Positions 1 to 11,245 of a stretch of DNA of 64,000 bases are shown in pieces. The position numbers and the translations under genes were made by a program. Position 1 is the stretch's first letter; each line of letters starts with the position of its first letter. The notes under the pieces are model-generated. The model was not told the origin of the DNA. It saw only the letters and a list, made by a program, of their open reading frames with translations, and ran no database searches. The DNA is from Galeopsis tetrahit (Eukaryota; Streptophyta; Magnoliopsida; Lamiales; Lamiaceae): contig OY776123.1 of NCBI GenBank assembly GCA_963675135.1, positions 6,698,501 to 6,762,500 of the forward strand. Reading direction: 5' to 3'.

Positions 1-2650
1 AGAGCATCACCCTTATAAGGTTTCACTGTCAAAAAGAGCAAAAAACCGAATGAGAAAATTATATAGAATCATGTAGTGAAAAATAAAAGGGTTCTAGTTT
101 TCATTTTGGGTGGGACTATTCACACCCCAGTTTCCTATAAACAACCCCAACTTGATCAACAATGGTCAAATGCACTCAAGAAAGTAAATAATACCCCTAA
201 TATAATTTTATTTTCTAAAAAATGCCCTTGTGCTTATTGGTGATATAGTTTTCATTTTAAACCCAACTTAAACTACTTTTCGATCTCAAATATGGAGTAA
301 ATAAATCTAGGCTTTCATATCACTTTACAGATAAAAAATTAGAAGAAAAAAAGGTTTCAATTAAAAGATACTACTACATAATCTTTATAAAGCAAGGACA
401 TTTTTAGGATATAAAGTCACTTGAGGGGTATTTTAGACATTTTCTAGTTTTTTGACCAAGTTGGGGTGTGTTTATTGTTTAAAGGAAATTGGGGGAGTAA
501 AATGTAAATAGCCTCAACCTTTCATTTAGCATGACTATATTCTCCATCAAGCATATAACATTATCATCGAATGTAAATTAAGCTAATGGTGAGGCAAACA
601 TGTTTACCTGCATATCCATCTTTGGCACAATCAGACCAGTCATCTTCCTTTGGCTGTTTATCTTTCATCTACATAAATACATTAAAAATATGAAAATATA
701 ATAGGTGCCTGTAGGATGATAAAAAAACAGAGAAGCAAGTTCAAAGGTGCATAAGTCACCTCTGAATGAGGAAAAACTGTTTCTCCACCCTTTGCAACCT
801 CTGATAAATACATAAGCACAGTTGCGACTCGATGACCACCCAATTCTAGATTAGCCTTGTCATGAAAATAATCATAATGCGGCTCGTACTTTTGACCATG
901 CTCGTAATGCAAAATTTGCATGGATTCCCCATTCTCTACACAACAGAATTTATATGAACAAAATAAGTCTTAAATAATGATGAAATGTTAAAAAGGCATG
1001 TTGCACAATACCTGCTGGGAGAAACGTCCATGCAGCAATTTTTGCCTCGACACCAGCAACTATATCATCCTTCATGACAAAAAATATATATATATATTAA
1101 AAATGCATCTATATTTATCATCAGGGGAAATTAATACTGTATTCAGCTTCAATCAAAATTCAGTTTTACCTTCTAACACACAGTGTACATTGTGGTTATA
1201 AGTTATAACAAACGCTTTTACTGATTTATCATCAGATACAATTATACAAAATTAAAAACCAATAGTCCAACAGGTTCACTTCACTTCATAACACTCTACC
1301 AGAAAGAAATTACATGTGTGACCCTATGGACATCTACCCATTGATTAGAAGAAAGATTCTTAAGAAAGAAAATATATGATATGTAAGCTCATATGATGTA
1401 TAGCTAAGGGGTCAAAGAACCATTCAGTTATAAGATTTAACAAGCTCCACAGAGAGTAACATACTAATGAGATGGAGATTCCCAAGATTTCATCTGCAAT
1501 CATAATAATCTCAAACACAAGGTCGTATCCCAGTCAACTGCAACTAAAGTGACTCGACAAAGTTTTACGGTAAAAGATGAGGACAAAGATCGTCATGCAA
1601 TAAATTCTCAAAAATAATCATTGTACACCTCAACAACATTCATCACAACATTGAACAACATATGATGCAAGCCTAATTTTCATATGAAGGCCAGCACATA
1701 AACATCACTGTACAAAGGTAAAGTAGGCATACACCAGGTATTACTTACAAGATAAGTATATGCAATTGATGTTATGACATTCAAGTTGTTAAATTCATTA
1801 CTGATATTTTCTGGAACCAAGAGACAATTGTCTGAGATTTCACTAACCTGAGCCTTCGAAAGAAACATGCCAGAACTCGTTCGGACTTCACTCTCTACAC
1901 TCTTGCCAGACTCATTATCTGCTACCATAGATTTCTCCAGCTTATCTCTAGCCTACTCAGACAAATTCCACCAATTAGAAGTTACATTGAAAAGAGCCAA
2001 TATTTTGAGTTTGTTCCTCAACCAAATGCCCGAAGACAAATCAGATATATCAATTTAGAAACTTGTAGCAATCAACCTTTCCGACAATACAACGTTACGA
2101 AATACAAACACATCTAATTGATGCATAATTTTTTGTTGAACAAGGACATATCAATGGTAAGAGAGAAAAAATTATTCTTCCTTTAAAGGAAAAGAGGGCC
2201 AACCAGATCAATGAGATGATCGCACTCCTTATGTGTCAAAAAGCCTCTGTACAAAAACGCCCTAAGAAGACAAAATACCAGCAAATCCCATATCAATAAT
2301 TATCAATCAACGACAATGGTTAAACACGCATGAACACACAATTCCGCACACAAATATATCCACAATTTCATATACAATCAAAAGGATAAAATATAAAACC
2401 TCGGTTTCCATGAGATTTGGGTGACACGTGATGGATCCAACGGGGACGAAGAAGCTCCACTTATTAATTTGACCACTGGTTCTCTTCTGATGTAAATAAA
2501 AAATAAAAAAATTGAAATGGGGAAACGAATCGGCGTAATCTACATTGCATAATAATGAAATTAAGATAATCTAGAGATTGATTAAGCATACCCATACAAG
2601 GATTGAACCAAAAAACACAGAGAAAACAAGAGAATGAATCTAGGGTCCAT
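1..2650 (-). CDS. Prolyl 4-hydroxylase, 5' part (3' end lies beyond base 1)
   Basis: A 2-oxoglutarate/Fe(II) prolyl 4-hydroxylase of the plant ER/Golgi type, which hydroxylates prolines in cell-wall proteins such as extensins and AGPs. I assembled eight exons on the minus strand: 2592-2650, 2400-2486, 2204-2261, 1848-1952, 1012-1069, 760-935, 608-668 and 1-25. All joins keep frame and use GT-AG. The start ATG at 2650 opens a hydrophobic signal anchor (RFILLFSLCFLVQSLYG). Then come the SWKPRAFLYRGFL block, the ECDHLI and RTSSGMFL motifs, and HYEHGQKYEPHYDYFHDK, which holds the first two iron ligands (H-x-D). Exon 7 has WSDCAKDGYA and exon 8 VKPYKGDAL. The distal His and the 2-oxoglutarate-binding Lys should lie just outside the window. 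No frame break is visible. The last visible intron (26-607) is the longest after the second-to-fourth exon gaps. Family assignment is firm; the paralogue is not determined. Confidence 0.93.
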
Positions 2651-2947
2651 CAAAGGAGAAAACTGAATCTTCTTTCTCTAAACTTTCAGTTTCTTAAAAT
2701 TCAACAAAAGAGACTGGACTGCGTCTACGCAATTCTGCAGTTGATTTTATGAGTGGTTGCCTGACGCCACAGGATTATATGGAATTTTACAATTTATATT
2801 CAAGAATTATTTTCCTTTGTGTAGAAGTTTCTACGACTGAGTGAGTACTTACATTTTAACTCGCCAAATTAACTAATTTTATAAATTGTAACATGCAATT
2901 GAGTACTATTACACATAAGTGTGACTTTTGTAAATCAATTATGGAGT
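2651..2947. other. Prolyl 4-hydroxylase upstream region
   Basis: AT-rich spacer upstream of the hydroxylase start. It should hold the 5' UTR and promoter of that gene, but I could not fix a TATA box. The last ten bases are the left target-site duplication of the SINE that follows. Confidence 0.4.
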
Positions 2948-3038
2948 GGGATAGCTCAAGTGGTTAGAGCACCACTACCTAGGCCTTAGGTCCTGTGTAG
3001 GGGAAATGGGATGGGTATTTAACTTGTAATCAAAAAAA
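2948..3038 (+). mobile_element. tRNA-derived SINE, internally deleted copy
   Basis: Starts GGGATAGCTCAAGTGGTTAG, a tRNA-like A box, and ends in an ATTTAACTTGTAATC tail and a short A run. A 10-bp direct repeat ATTATGGAGT flanks it at 2938-2947 and 3039-3048, the mark of target-primed insertion. Compared with the second copy at 62005-62115 it has lost the segment with the B box (GTTCGAGTC). It has no coding capacity and depends on LINE enzymes in trans. Confidence 0.85.
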
Positions 3039-3310
3039 ATTATGGAGTACTAAAAAAATAGAGTTTACGTAAATTTAAATTTACACAAGTATTGCTTATA
3101 TTTCTTTTAAAATGAGTGTTACCTAAATTAGTATATACATTAAATAATAAATTAAGTCAAATTAGTGTATTAATACAGTAATACACTATCCTCTTCTCAT
3201 TTTTACAACTTATATGACAAAAAATTTCACTTGAGAATAGGCTCAACCAATCTAAAAATTTCTATTTAGAAAACTAGAACACAAGTCATTTTAAAACATC
3301 AACTACCAGC

Positions 3311-3343
3311 ATTGTGCAACAATGTCCCTTCGAGGACATCCGA

Positions 3344-3375
<32 letters not shown>

Positions 3376-3434
3376 GGCTCCTACGCAAGGATGACACGCA
3401 TAAATCGAGAAATGGTCCAATATTGTGCAACAAT
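3311..3434 (+). pseudogene. U6 snRNA retropseudogene with target-site duplication
   Basis: Bases 3324-3421 follow plant U6 snRNA nearly end to end: the GTCC 5' stem, CCGATAAAATTGGAACGATACAG, the AGCATGG segment, GATGACACGCA and the GAGAAATGGTCCAA 3' end. Several substitutions are visible relative to the plant consensus I know, for example GAGG for GGGG in the 5' stem-loop and CTACGC for CTGCGC. The copy lies exactly between two 13-bp direct repeats, ATTGTGCAACAAT (3311-3323 and 3422-3434). It lacks the T-run terminator, and I see no plant USE or properly placed TATA upstream. This indicates a retroposed, probably untranscribed copy. Confidence 0.88.
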
Positions 3435-3581
3435 ATTTGAACAAAGATTGAAATATAAAATTATCTCATCATCTACATTATTATCTTGCAATCTATTGTT
3501 TCCAACTTTGGATCATGAATACATATTTATAACTCGAAATCATGAAATAAAATACGAAATTAAAACACAAACATCACTATT

Positions 3582-5490
3582 TCAGCAGCCCATAACCTTA
3601 TGGGCTGCAATATTCTTCGGCTTGTCCACAACATTCCCATCATTTCCAGCTAGAGCTCTATACTTATCCTTTCTAGTAAAGTTAGTGCACTCATAAGACA
3701 AAGTTGCCGCAATCCTCCTCTGTATATAATTCGCTACTTCATGGCTCGATTTTCCACCTCCACAAGTTAAATCATAAGGCAACTTATTCAAAAATGTCAC
3801 CTCATAAGCCGGGCTCGGGTTCATGAAGAAGTAAAACGGGTCCATCCCCTTCCATCCCCGGGCCGTCGTGCCGTGGAACATACTCATCCGATTAGTCATC
3901 GCAACGGGGAAAATCTCGTCCGTTAGCTCCGCGAAAAGGGCCGAAAATCGGAGCAAAAACGGTTCCCTACACGTTGTCCCCTCGGGGCATATAACTAGAT
4001 CACCCTCTTCCAAAAGTTTCTTGATCATGTTTGCATCTTTGACTCTATCTCGGTTCAAACGAACCGTTTTTATCGGAGATATGATCTCCGATAAGCGCGA
4101 AACGGAGTAGGTTACGGCGGGGATGGGACGACCGAGGGCGGTGGAGAGGAAAATGGGGTCAAGGAGAGTTCTATGGGAGCAAATGAAGAGAACTACTGAT
4201 TGGCCTAATGATTTTTGGGCAGGTGGAGGGGGGGTGCCTTTGATTGTTACCCTAACTCCAAGTGCCCTAAATGCATAGTAGACTATTGGCATTGGGAGGA
4301 GGGACCCTGCCGCTATCCTTAGACAAGCAAGGAGAAAGCCTATTGGAATCCATAATATGATGAGTAGGGCCATCATCGGCCCGGGCTTTCTAACGAGGCG
4401 ACCGTCGTGGAACACGATTGGTTTTAACAACTTATCGAGTTGCATCGGTTCTACTTCGGGATTTTTATAAACCATGTAGCTTTCCTGAAAGAATCATCAA
4501 CAAACCAAATAAGTATTATTGGCATACATACATAGTGTCACTGTTATGTTTACGAAGTGCTACAAGGTTACCATGTAACTTTTCTGAAAAAATGATCAAC
4601 AAACAAAATTAGTATTACTAGCATACATACATAGTGTCACTGTTATGCTTGCGAAGTGCTACAAGGTTACCATGTAACTTTTTTGAAAGAATGATCAACA
4701 AACCAAATAAGTATTAGTGGTATACATACATAGTGTCACTGTTATGCTTACAAAGTGCTACAGGATTACCATGTAACTTTCCTAAAGAATGATCAACAAA
4801 CCAAATAAGTATTACTGGCATACATAAAAAGTGTCACTGTTATGCTTAAAAAGTGCTACAAACCTTGCAGAGTTTCATGAAAGGGATGTCCGTTTCTCAG
4901 TCACCAAGTCCAATATCAGGTGTTGTGGCAAAGTGTTTGTGAATGGCTGAAGCCTTATTCTCTCCGACAAGAATTCCAGGGGTAGTAACAAGCCCTGTTG
5001 CTCTACCCTTGAATGATGAAATCTCAGTCCCTATAACCAAATCAACACCCAAATAATCTTTCAAGAAAGCCTCCACCATGATCCGGGGATTGGCGGTCAG
5101 GACGCATTTTTTCCCACACGAGGAGAAAACGCGCCACGTCTCCGGATGCAAGTCGGAGGAATAGAATTTAGGCAGGACGGCTTGTGCAACGGACTCAATA
5201 TCGGACACCTTCTTACCAAAATACGTTGCGAATATTAGTACACGAATGCCAGCCGATTCGGAGACGAAATAGTAGAGGAATCCAGCGAGTGGAGATGCTA
5301 GGATCAAGAATAGAAGCCTCAAAATGCCACCAACTTCAAAGGCCACAAGGGCAAAATAGGGAAAGGAGCTTCGTCCGATGAGCAAAGTGCCATCCATATC
5401 AGCTACCACAGTGTGTTTTTCTCGACCGTTGGAGTCACATTGGGCAACACTTAGAAATTTGAAATGAGAATTTGAGTTAAAATCAGCCAT
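3582..5490 (-). CDS. RAM2: RAM2-like glycerol-3-phosphate acyltransferase with a premature stop
   Basis: sn-2 glycerol-3-phosphate acyltransferase of the RAM2 type, which in mycorrhizal plants makes 2-monoacylglycerols supplied to arbuscular fungi. Exon 1 is 4864-5490 and exon 2 is 3582-4484, giving about 509 codons, the usual family length. The start at 5490 (MADFNSN) was preferred to the in-frame ATG at 5538 because it fits the family N-terminus. Exon 1 encodes the HAD-like phosphatase domain with an intact DMDGTLL motif. Exon 2 encodes the acyltransferase with CSHRTLLDP (HxxxxD box) and PEGTTCREPFLLRFS, and ends KVMGC. Oddity: the codon after GIGLGD-type residues (IGLGD) at 4897-4899 is TGA where the family has Arg, consistent with a CGA to TGA change. 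Everything else looks intact, so the stop is recent or an error. If real, the product lacks the whole acyltransferase domain. RAM2 identity rests on remembered similarity to the Medicago protein; a close GPAT paralogue is possible. Confidence 0.87.
4471..4863 (-). repeat. 99-bp tandem repeat filling the RAM2-like intron
   Basis: Four units of 99 bp begin at 4471, 4570, 4669 and 4768, each opening ACCATGTA(G/A)C. The first unit includes the first 14 bases of exon 2 and the real 3' splice site, so each unit carries a copy of an acceptor-like site. Reading the minus strand, unit 1 has TTTCAG/GAAAGC, unit 2 TTTCAGAAAAGT, unit 3 has lost the AG, and unit 4 has TTTAGGAAAGT. The array accounts for essentially the whole 379-bp intron. 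Confidence 0.9.
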
Positions 5491-5549
5491 GAGTGTATAA
5501 TTTGAGCAAGCTAGATAACTTTTTAATTGATCGTTCAATACTTTTGTTC

Positions 5550-5564
5550 AATATATATATAATA
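5550..5564 (-). promoter_or_regulatory. Possible TATA box of the RAM2-like gene
   Basis: Minus-strand TTATATATATATTG lies about 60 bp upstream of the chosen start codon, a reasonable distance for a core promoter with a short leader. Sequence context only; AT-rich DNA gives many such matches. Confidence 0.35.
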
Positions 5565-6376
5565 GAATGGAATGGAGCAGAAAAATATACTAGTATGGAC
5601 AATTTAGTTGGTGCGATCAAATTAAGGGGCATGCGGAGGAATCCAGAGTTGTTTGATTCAGTTTTGTCATTGGAAATATCGATCGAGCATTATATATATT
5701 TAATGTTTGTTTATAGCATATGCATAGGCGTACAACTATGAATTATGCTTGAATAAATCGATGTTATTACATACCTAACATAATCTAGCTTCAACGAAAA
5801 ATAGGCTTTCTGACTTTCTCTCATAATTTACTTCATTTTGTGTTAACCTTTCATTTTCTGTGGACTATTCAAACCGTGCTTATGTGTCATAAAATACTAT
5901 GTACAAAATATCCCATATCGATTATTATCAGGATTTGGGTGACCTGGATGAAAATACACCATAGAATTAATATGAAAGTCATACTCTCACGTATAAATTC
6001 ATTAAGCATATTTTTTCAAACACGAATTTTAATGAATATTAATTAGTCTAAAATGGTGAACATCCTTATCACCTTGGTCACCTTCTTGAGCCGTGGTGTC
6101 AAGTGGCGAGCTGGGATGGTCCTGGGACCCTGGTCGTCTCGGCAGTTGACGGGTCAAAAACATGTTCACCGACGAGATAGGGTGGAAGGCTAAGGCTTTC
6201 TCGGATGATTTTTCTAATGTGGACTACTGACTGGTCTCCATTGAATGCCAATTGACTTCTCACCGCAAAAGAAGCTCCGGGATGTGGGGTCATCACCTAT
6301 TGACTTGTAGAATATTGAAAACTGGGTGTAACATAATTAGAATGCCTAAGAACCAAAATGCGAAGATTAATTTTCA
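5565..6376. other. Spacer left of the Copia element
   Basis: Mostly AT-rich without recognisable features. Bases 6060-6330 are more GC-rich and hold an open frame on the minus strand (6099-6296, about 65 residues) that I could not match to any family. It may be debris of an older retroelement. I see no gene here that I can defend. Confidence 0.3.
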
Positions 6377-6574
6377 ATATAAGATTATACAAGATTGCAG
6401 TATTGAGAATACATACGCAGGAGATATTCTGTGTAATTTGAATTGATTTATTTATCATGGAGGTACATCGTATATATAAGATACATGTGAAGGTTTTACA
6501 AAATATTTGAATCTCAACAAACTCCTAGAATTACTCCTAGAATTATGGTTTATCTCTTTGACTGATATTTGAAT
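6377..6574 (-). repeat. Copia 3' LTR
   Basis: Matches 11246-11442 almost base for base. It contains the end of the pol reading frame (stop at 6543-6545). Confidence 0.9.
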
Positions 6575-8588
6575 TGGTATTTGTAGAATCCTCCTTTATA
6601 CGCCCCCGCAAAATTGACGTTCCATCTGCAACATAAATTTTGGAACGAAGAAGATCAAACCGAGTACGAGGTAATAATTTTGTGAGTAAGTCAGCTAGCT
6701 GGTCAACTGTGCTGACATATGAGACGGCCAATACACCCTTCGAGGACAGATCACAGACGAAGTGGATATCAATGGCGATATGTTTCATTCGAGAATGTTG
6801 AATGGGATGTAGCGCCAAACGAGTAGCACTCATATTATCACAAAGAAGACGCGATGGGACTGTAATAGGTATAGAAAGCTCCTTAAATAGATTCACTATC
6901 CAGACTACTTCAGAGGCTGCCGAAGCGAGAGACCTATACTCGGCTTCAGTAGATGATCGAGCAACGCCATTTTGTTTACGTGAGCGCCAAGAGATCGGAT
7001 TTTCGCCCAAAAAAATGATATACGCAGAAGTGGATTTGCAATCCCTGAAATCACCCCCAAAGTCAGAATCCGAATACGCAGTAAGCCGGAGATGAGTTGG
7101 TTTGCGAAGAAGTAAACCATGATGAAGCGTCCCTTTAAGATAACGAAATAAACGTTTCACCTCACCCCAATCTGAACTCGTAGGTGAGGCCATTCTTTGA
7201 GCTAGGCGATTAACAGAGAACGCCACGTCGGGTCTGGTGATAGCGAGATACTGCAGGCTTCCTATAGCACTTCGATAGGTCGACGGGTCCACAGAAGCTT
7301 CGGAGGTGGAGCCTTTTGGATTTCTCGGTGTTCTTAAAGGTTTGGCTCCATCCATCTTATGACGACGAAGGAGGTCTACAATGTATTTGTGTTGAGATAA
7401 AAACAATCCTTCTTTGCAGCTAGCTACTTCAACGCCAAGAAAGAATGAAAGAGTACCCAAGTCTTTAACAACAAACTTAGACTGAAGGTGATTAATTACA
7501 TTCTGAATTTGCGTAGCACATGACCCAGTAACAATTAAGTCATCCACATAAACAAGTACAATGAGTCGAATGCAGCCGCTAGTGTAAGTGAACAATGACG
7601 TGTCAGTACGAGATTGTATAAAGCCAAAGGAGAGTAAAGCAGAGCTTAGAGCAATGTACCATTCACGCGGAGCTTGACGTAAACCATATAATGATTTTCT
7701 CAATAGACAAACATGTGATGGGCGAGTAGAGTCGATAAATCCGGGAGGTTGAGACATATAGACGGGAACCGTCAAGTTCCCATGCAAAAAGGCATTGCTT
7801 ATATCAAACTGCTTTATTTTCCAATTGGCTGAGAGAGCCAACGTCAAAATTGTGCGAATTGTTACGGGTTTGACGACGGGACTAAATGTTTCAAAGAAAT
7901 CCACACCGGGGCGTTGATGAAAACCCTTTGCAACTAGGCGCACTTTATAACGTTCAACCGTGCCGTCCGGATTGCGTTTGATTCGGAACACCCATTTGCA
8001 ACCAACTATGTTTTCATGCGATGGCGGAGTAACAAGCGTCCATGTACCATGCCTTTGCAAGGCATTAAATTCCTCTGTCATAGCTTGTCGCCACCGAGTG
8101 TTAGCCAAGGCCTGTGACACACAAGAGGGTTCAATATCACTGGGAAGGGGATGTTGGGTTGCTGCATAAAGGCATTTAGGTCTGAAAATGTTGTTCTGCG
8201 CACGAGTTCTCATAATGTGCGAACGATTTAGGGGTGGTGGTTGAGCTTGATGTAGAATCGGAGCGGCAGGTGGAGTATGAGCTGCTGGTGCAGGAGGCGG
8301 AGAAGCCTGAATAGTTGGCGGAGGACATTCTGGCAACACAAGTAATGGGGCAGGTTCGGAAGAAGTAGTCGGTTGTTCAGAAGGAGAAGAACCGAAGTCC
8401 CAGAATGTAAACTCGGAGAACTTCACATGGCGTGATACATATATTTTTACAGTAGATGGATCATAACAGCGATACGCGCTTTGATTTGTAGAATAGCCAA
8501 TAAATATGCAGGGTTTCGATGGAAACTCCAATTTTCCAAGATTATAAGGTCGCAGCCATGGAAAACATATGCACCCAAATGTACGCAA
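6543..8588 (-). pseudogene. Copia reverse transcriptase and RNase H, downstream part of broken pol
   Basis: About 680 residues. It starts with the conserved FGCICFPWLRPYNLGKL stretch after the integrase core, passes through a proline-rich linker, then the reverse transcriptase: WVFRIKRNPDG, FDISNAFLHGNL and the catalytic VYVDDLIVTG. RNase H follows with AYSDSDFGGD, SWRSRKQN, RSSTEAEYRSL and DNMSATRLA. The frame continues upstream without a shift into the integrase part, separated only by the TAA at 8604-8606, so the two pieces were one polyprotein. Confidence 0.9.
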
Positions 8589-8603
8589 CTTGAAATAATT
8601 CGG

Positions 8604-10238
8604 TTAACGTTTAAATAAAATCTCAAAAGGACTCACCGAACCATGTACCGTGGTAGGATTGCGATTAATGAGATATGTTGCTGTTTGAACCGCAAAAGAC
8701 CAAAACGCAGGTGGAAGACGAGCATGATGAAGAAGGGCTCGAGTAGTTTCCAAAATGTGTCTATTTCGGCGCTCCGAGATACCATTTTGTTGGGGGGTGT
8801 ATGGAGCAGTCGTTAACCAATTAATTCCAGTTGCACAAAGATAAGGTTTTAATGCCAAAAATTCACCGCCATTGTCCGTATAAAAAATTTTAATTAGCAG
8901 ATCAAATTGCTTTTCAACCAATGACCGAAATTGACGGAAGATAGATGCAACCTGAGATTTAGCATTTAACATGTAGACCCAGCAATAACGACTGAATAAA
9001 TCCACAATAAGGAGAAAATAACGACATCCATCAACAGAAGTAGTAGGCGCAGGGCCCCAAACATCCGCATATAAATATTCCAAAGGTCGATTGGTAATAA
9101 AAGAGGAGTCACCAAACGGTAAGCGGTGAGCCTTGCTCACACTACAAGAATCACAAATATCACTTAACGTCACTGACTTATTCAAAACTGGTAAATTAAA
9201 CTTAGATAATAAAAACGAGCTTGTTCTTCTCGATGGATGACCAAGGCGGGAATGCCAATGATGAGGAGTGGTGCGGACACCAAGAGCTGCAACTTTGGAC
9301 ACCGAACCCGTCATCTGAGGTTGTAAGCGATAGATACCCTCACTACATGGCCCTCGAGCCAGTTCTGCCCCCGTGAGTGGATCCTTTATCAAGAAACAGT
9401 TTGGAAAAAATTTCAATGAAACATTATTTGCCTTAGTAAATTGATGTACCGATATTAGATTTTTGGCAGCACCAGGAACACAGAGAACATCATTAAGTAA
9501 ATAAGAGCGAGAAGGTGTACGAATGTGAGAAATACCAGTATGAGTAATAGGAAGGCCAGAACCATCTGCAATCTGAATTTCATCGGTGCCGTCATATTCC
9601 GAATGGATTGAGAGATTACCAATGTCGTTGCTTATATTGTGGGATGCTCCTGAGTCCATAACCCACGCATTGGTATGAGAGTGGCCTGGAGAGTGAGCAA
9701 AATTCGCCATAGGTTGAGGACGCTTACAGTAGGGAGCGGTGTGACCCTTATAGCCACAGAGTTGACAAACTACCACATAGTCCCGATTGCCACCATATGA
9801 ATCACCTCGACCATTACTACGGCCACCTCGCCATTGGCCGCCATTGTTGCGGCCACGTCCTTGTGTGAATTGTCCACGACCACCACTGTGTTTGGAGAAT
9901 GAACGCTGATGAGACTGTGTTTTTCCAGAAGTTGTCAGATTAGCCGTGGCCACAAGAGATGATGTATCAGATTCAATTTGCTTAAGGTAAATCTCATGTT
10001 CAATCAAACGATCTCGTAATTCTTCGAATCGAAACGCTGTTTCACGAGTTCGAACATAACTCACAATAACATGATAATCCTGGCCAAGGCCATTTACGAT
10101 GTAGAGGGTAAGATCATCATCTTTAACAGGTTCATCAATGAGGCTGAGTTCATCAGTAAGACTTTTGATGTAATTGACATATTCTGCAATGGGTCTGTTG
10201 TTAATAGTCGCTTTTGTTAAAGCCGTTTTCAGGTGCAT
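8604..10238 (-). pseudogene. Copia gag C-terminus, protease and integrase
   Basis: Begins inside gag (UBN2-type region), carries glycine/arginine-rich sequence and a CCHC zinc knuckle CQLCGYKGHTAPYCK. The protease active site is WVMDSGASHNIS. The GAG-pre-integrase HxxxH...CxxC region (HWHSRLGHP, CDSCSVSKAH) is followed by the integrase core with DVWGP, YTDNGGEF and QQNGISERRNRHI (D, D, E residues). The upstream end is set by the hAT insertion at 10255, not by a true start codon; the downstream end is a single in-frame TAA. Confidence 0.9.
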
Positions 10239-10254
10239 AACATGGCCCCGAGAG

Positions 10255-10840
10255 TAGAGCCGGCAATTTGGGCCCGACCCGATGGGCCGGCCCGGCCAAC
10301 CCGAAACCTAGTATGGACTGGGCTCTAAAATTAGAGGCCCATATAAAACTGGGCCTATTTGGCCCGACCCGATGGGCCCGACGGGCCTAATGGGCTAGGC
10401 TGAATTTGGCCCGCCGGCCCATGGGCAGCCCATTTGGCCCGATTAATTTTTTTCTTTAGACAAATAAATAATTAAAATAAGTAAAGTACATTATTTTTAA
10501 ATATTATTGTGTTTTTTTATTTTATTTTGACTTTGAAATTTGAACTTATAAATTATTTATATAGTGTAATGTTATACTTTATGACCGTTTATGAATTATG
10601 CATAATTAATACATTAGTAATATATATTTTTAATTATATTTTTTGCTAAAAATATTATTTTTTAAAAAATATTTCATGGGCTGGGCCGGCCCGCTAGCCC
10701 AGCGGGCTAGGGTGGGCTAGGTTGGGCTCAAATTTTATAGGCCCGAATAATTCATGGGCCGGCCCGACCCAGCCCACGAACATCGCTTGGCCCGATGGGC
10801 TAGGCTGGGCTGGGCCGGACGGCCCGATTTGCCAGCTCTA
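10255..10840. mobile_element. hAT MITE (family A) nested in Copia gag
   Basis: 586 bp bounded by a perfect 8-bp direct repeat CCCGAGAG (10247-10254, 10841-10848). Terminal inverted repeats begin TAGAGCCGGCAA and TAGAGCTGGCAA, the hAT pattern. Both ends are rich in GGGCC/GGCCC runs around an AT-rich core with no coding capacity. Deleting it with one target copy restores the gag frame across STSRGHV. A diverged copy in the opposite orientation lies at 44132-44751. Confidence 0.92.
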
Positions 10841-10848
10841 CCCGAGAG

Positions 10849-11150
10849 GTGCTGGCAAAGGCACGAGTAAGGGTAGACCACGCTTCAGCGGCCGTGGTCG
10901 TAGACGAAAGGATAGGCAAAATATCCGAGGAAACAGATCCAAGAATAGCCGCCAAGAGGAGTTGATCCTGTTTGAACCAACGAGTGGAATCCTCGGGATG
11001 GGTAGCGGCATCAGGCTGCTTAGAAGTGCCGTCGATATGGCCAGTTAGTGAGAGTCCGTTCAATAAGGCACGGAGATGAGTGCGCCATGAAGGGAAATTG
11101 GTGGTCGTAAGTTTAATCGGTAAATGATGATGAGCGGAAATAGGGATCAA
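10849..11150 (-). pseudogene. Copia gag N-terminal part
   Basis: Encodes the start of the gag domain (KLTTTNFPSWRTHLRALL, ILGSVSSDILPIL, AAEAWSTL) and ends in ASTSR at the hAT target duplication. It resumes in frame beyond the MITE at base 10246 and below. The ATG at 11150 may not be the original start, because gag-like codons continue upstream to an in-frame TGA near 11170. Confidence 0.8.
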
Positions 11151-11245
11151 GGATGGTTTGAGTTTTCAGGGGTCGACATGGCTAGCGGAAGGAAAAATTA
11201 ACGGATCAGGGAAAGGCTCGTGAGAGAATGGCTTAAACTGATACC

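Noticed and set aside
3324..3421. Functional U6 snRNA gene
   Set aside because: No T-run terminator, no upstream USE/TATA at the right spacing, several substitutions and flanking direct repeats; a retropseudogene fits better.
6099..6296. 65-residue minus-strand protein near the Copia element
   Set aside because: No recognisable family, no neighbouring exons and adjacent to transposon debris; kept only as an unassigned stretch.
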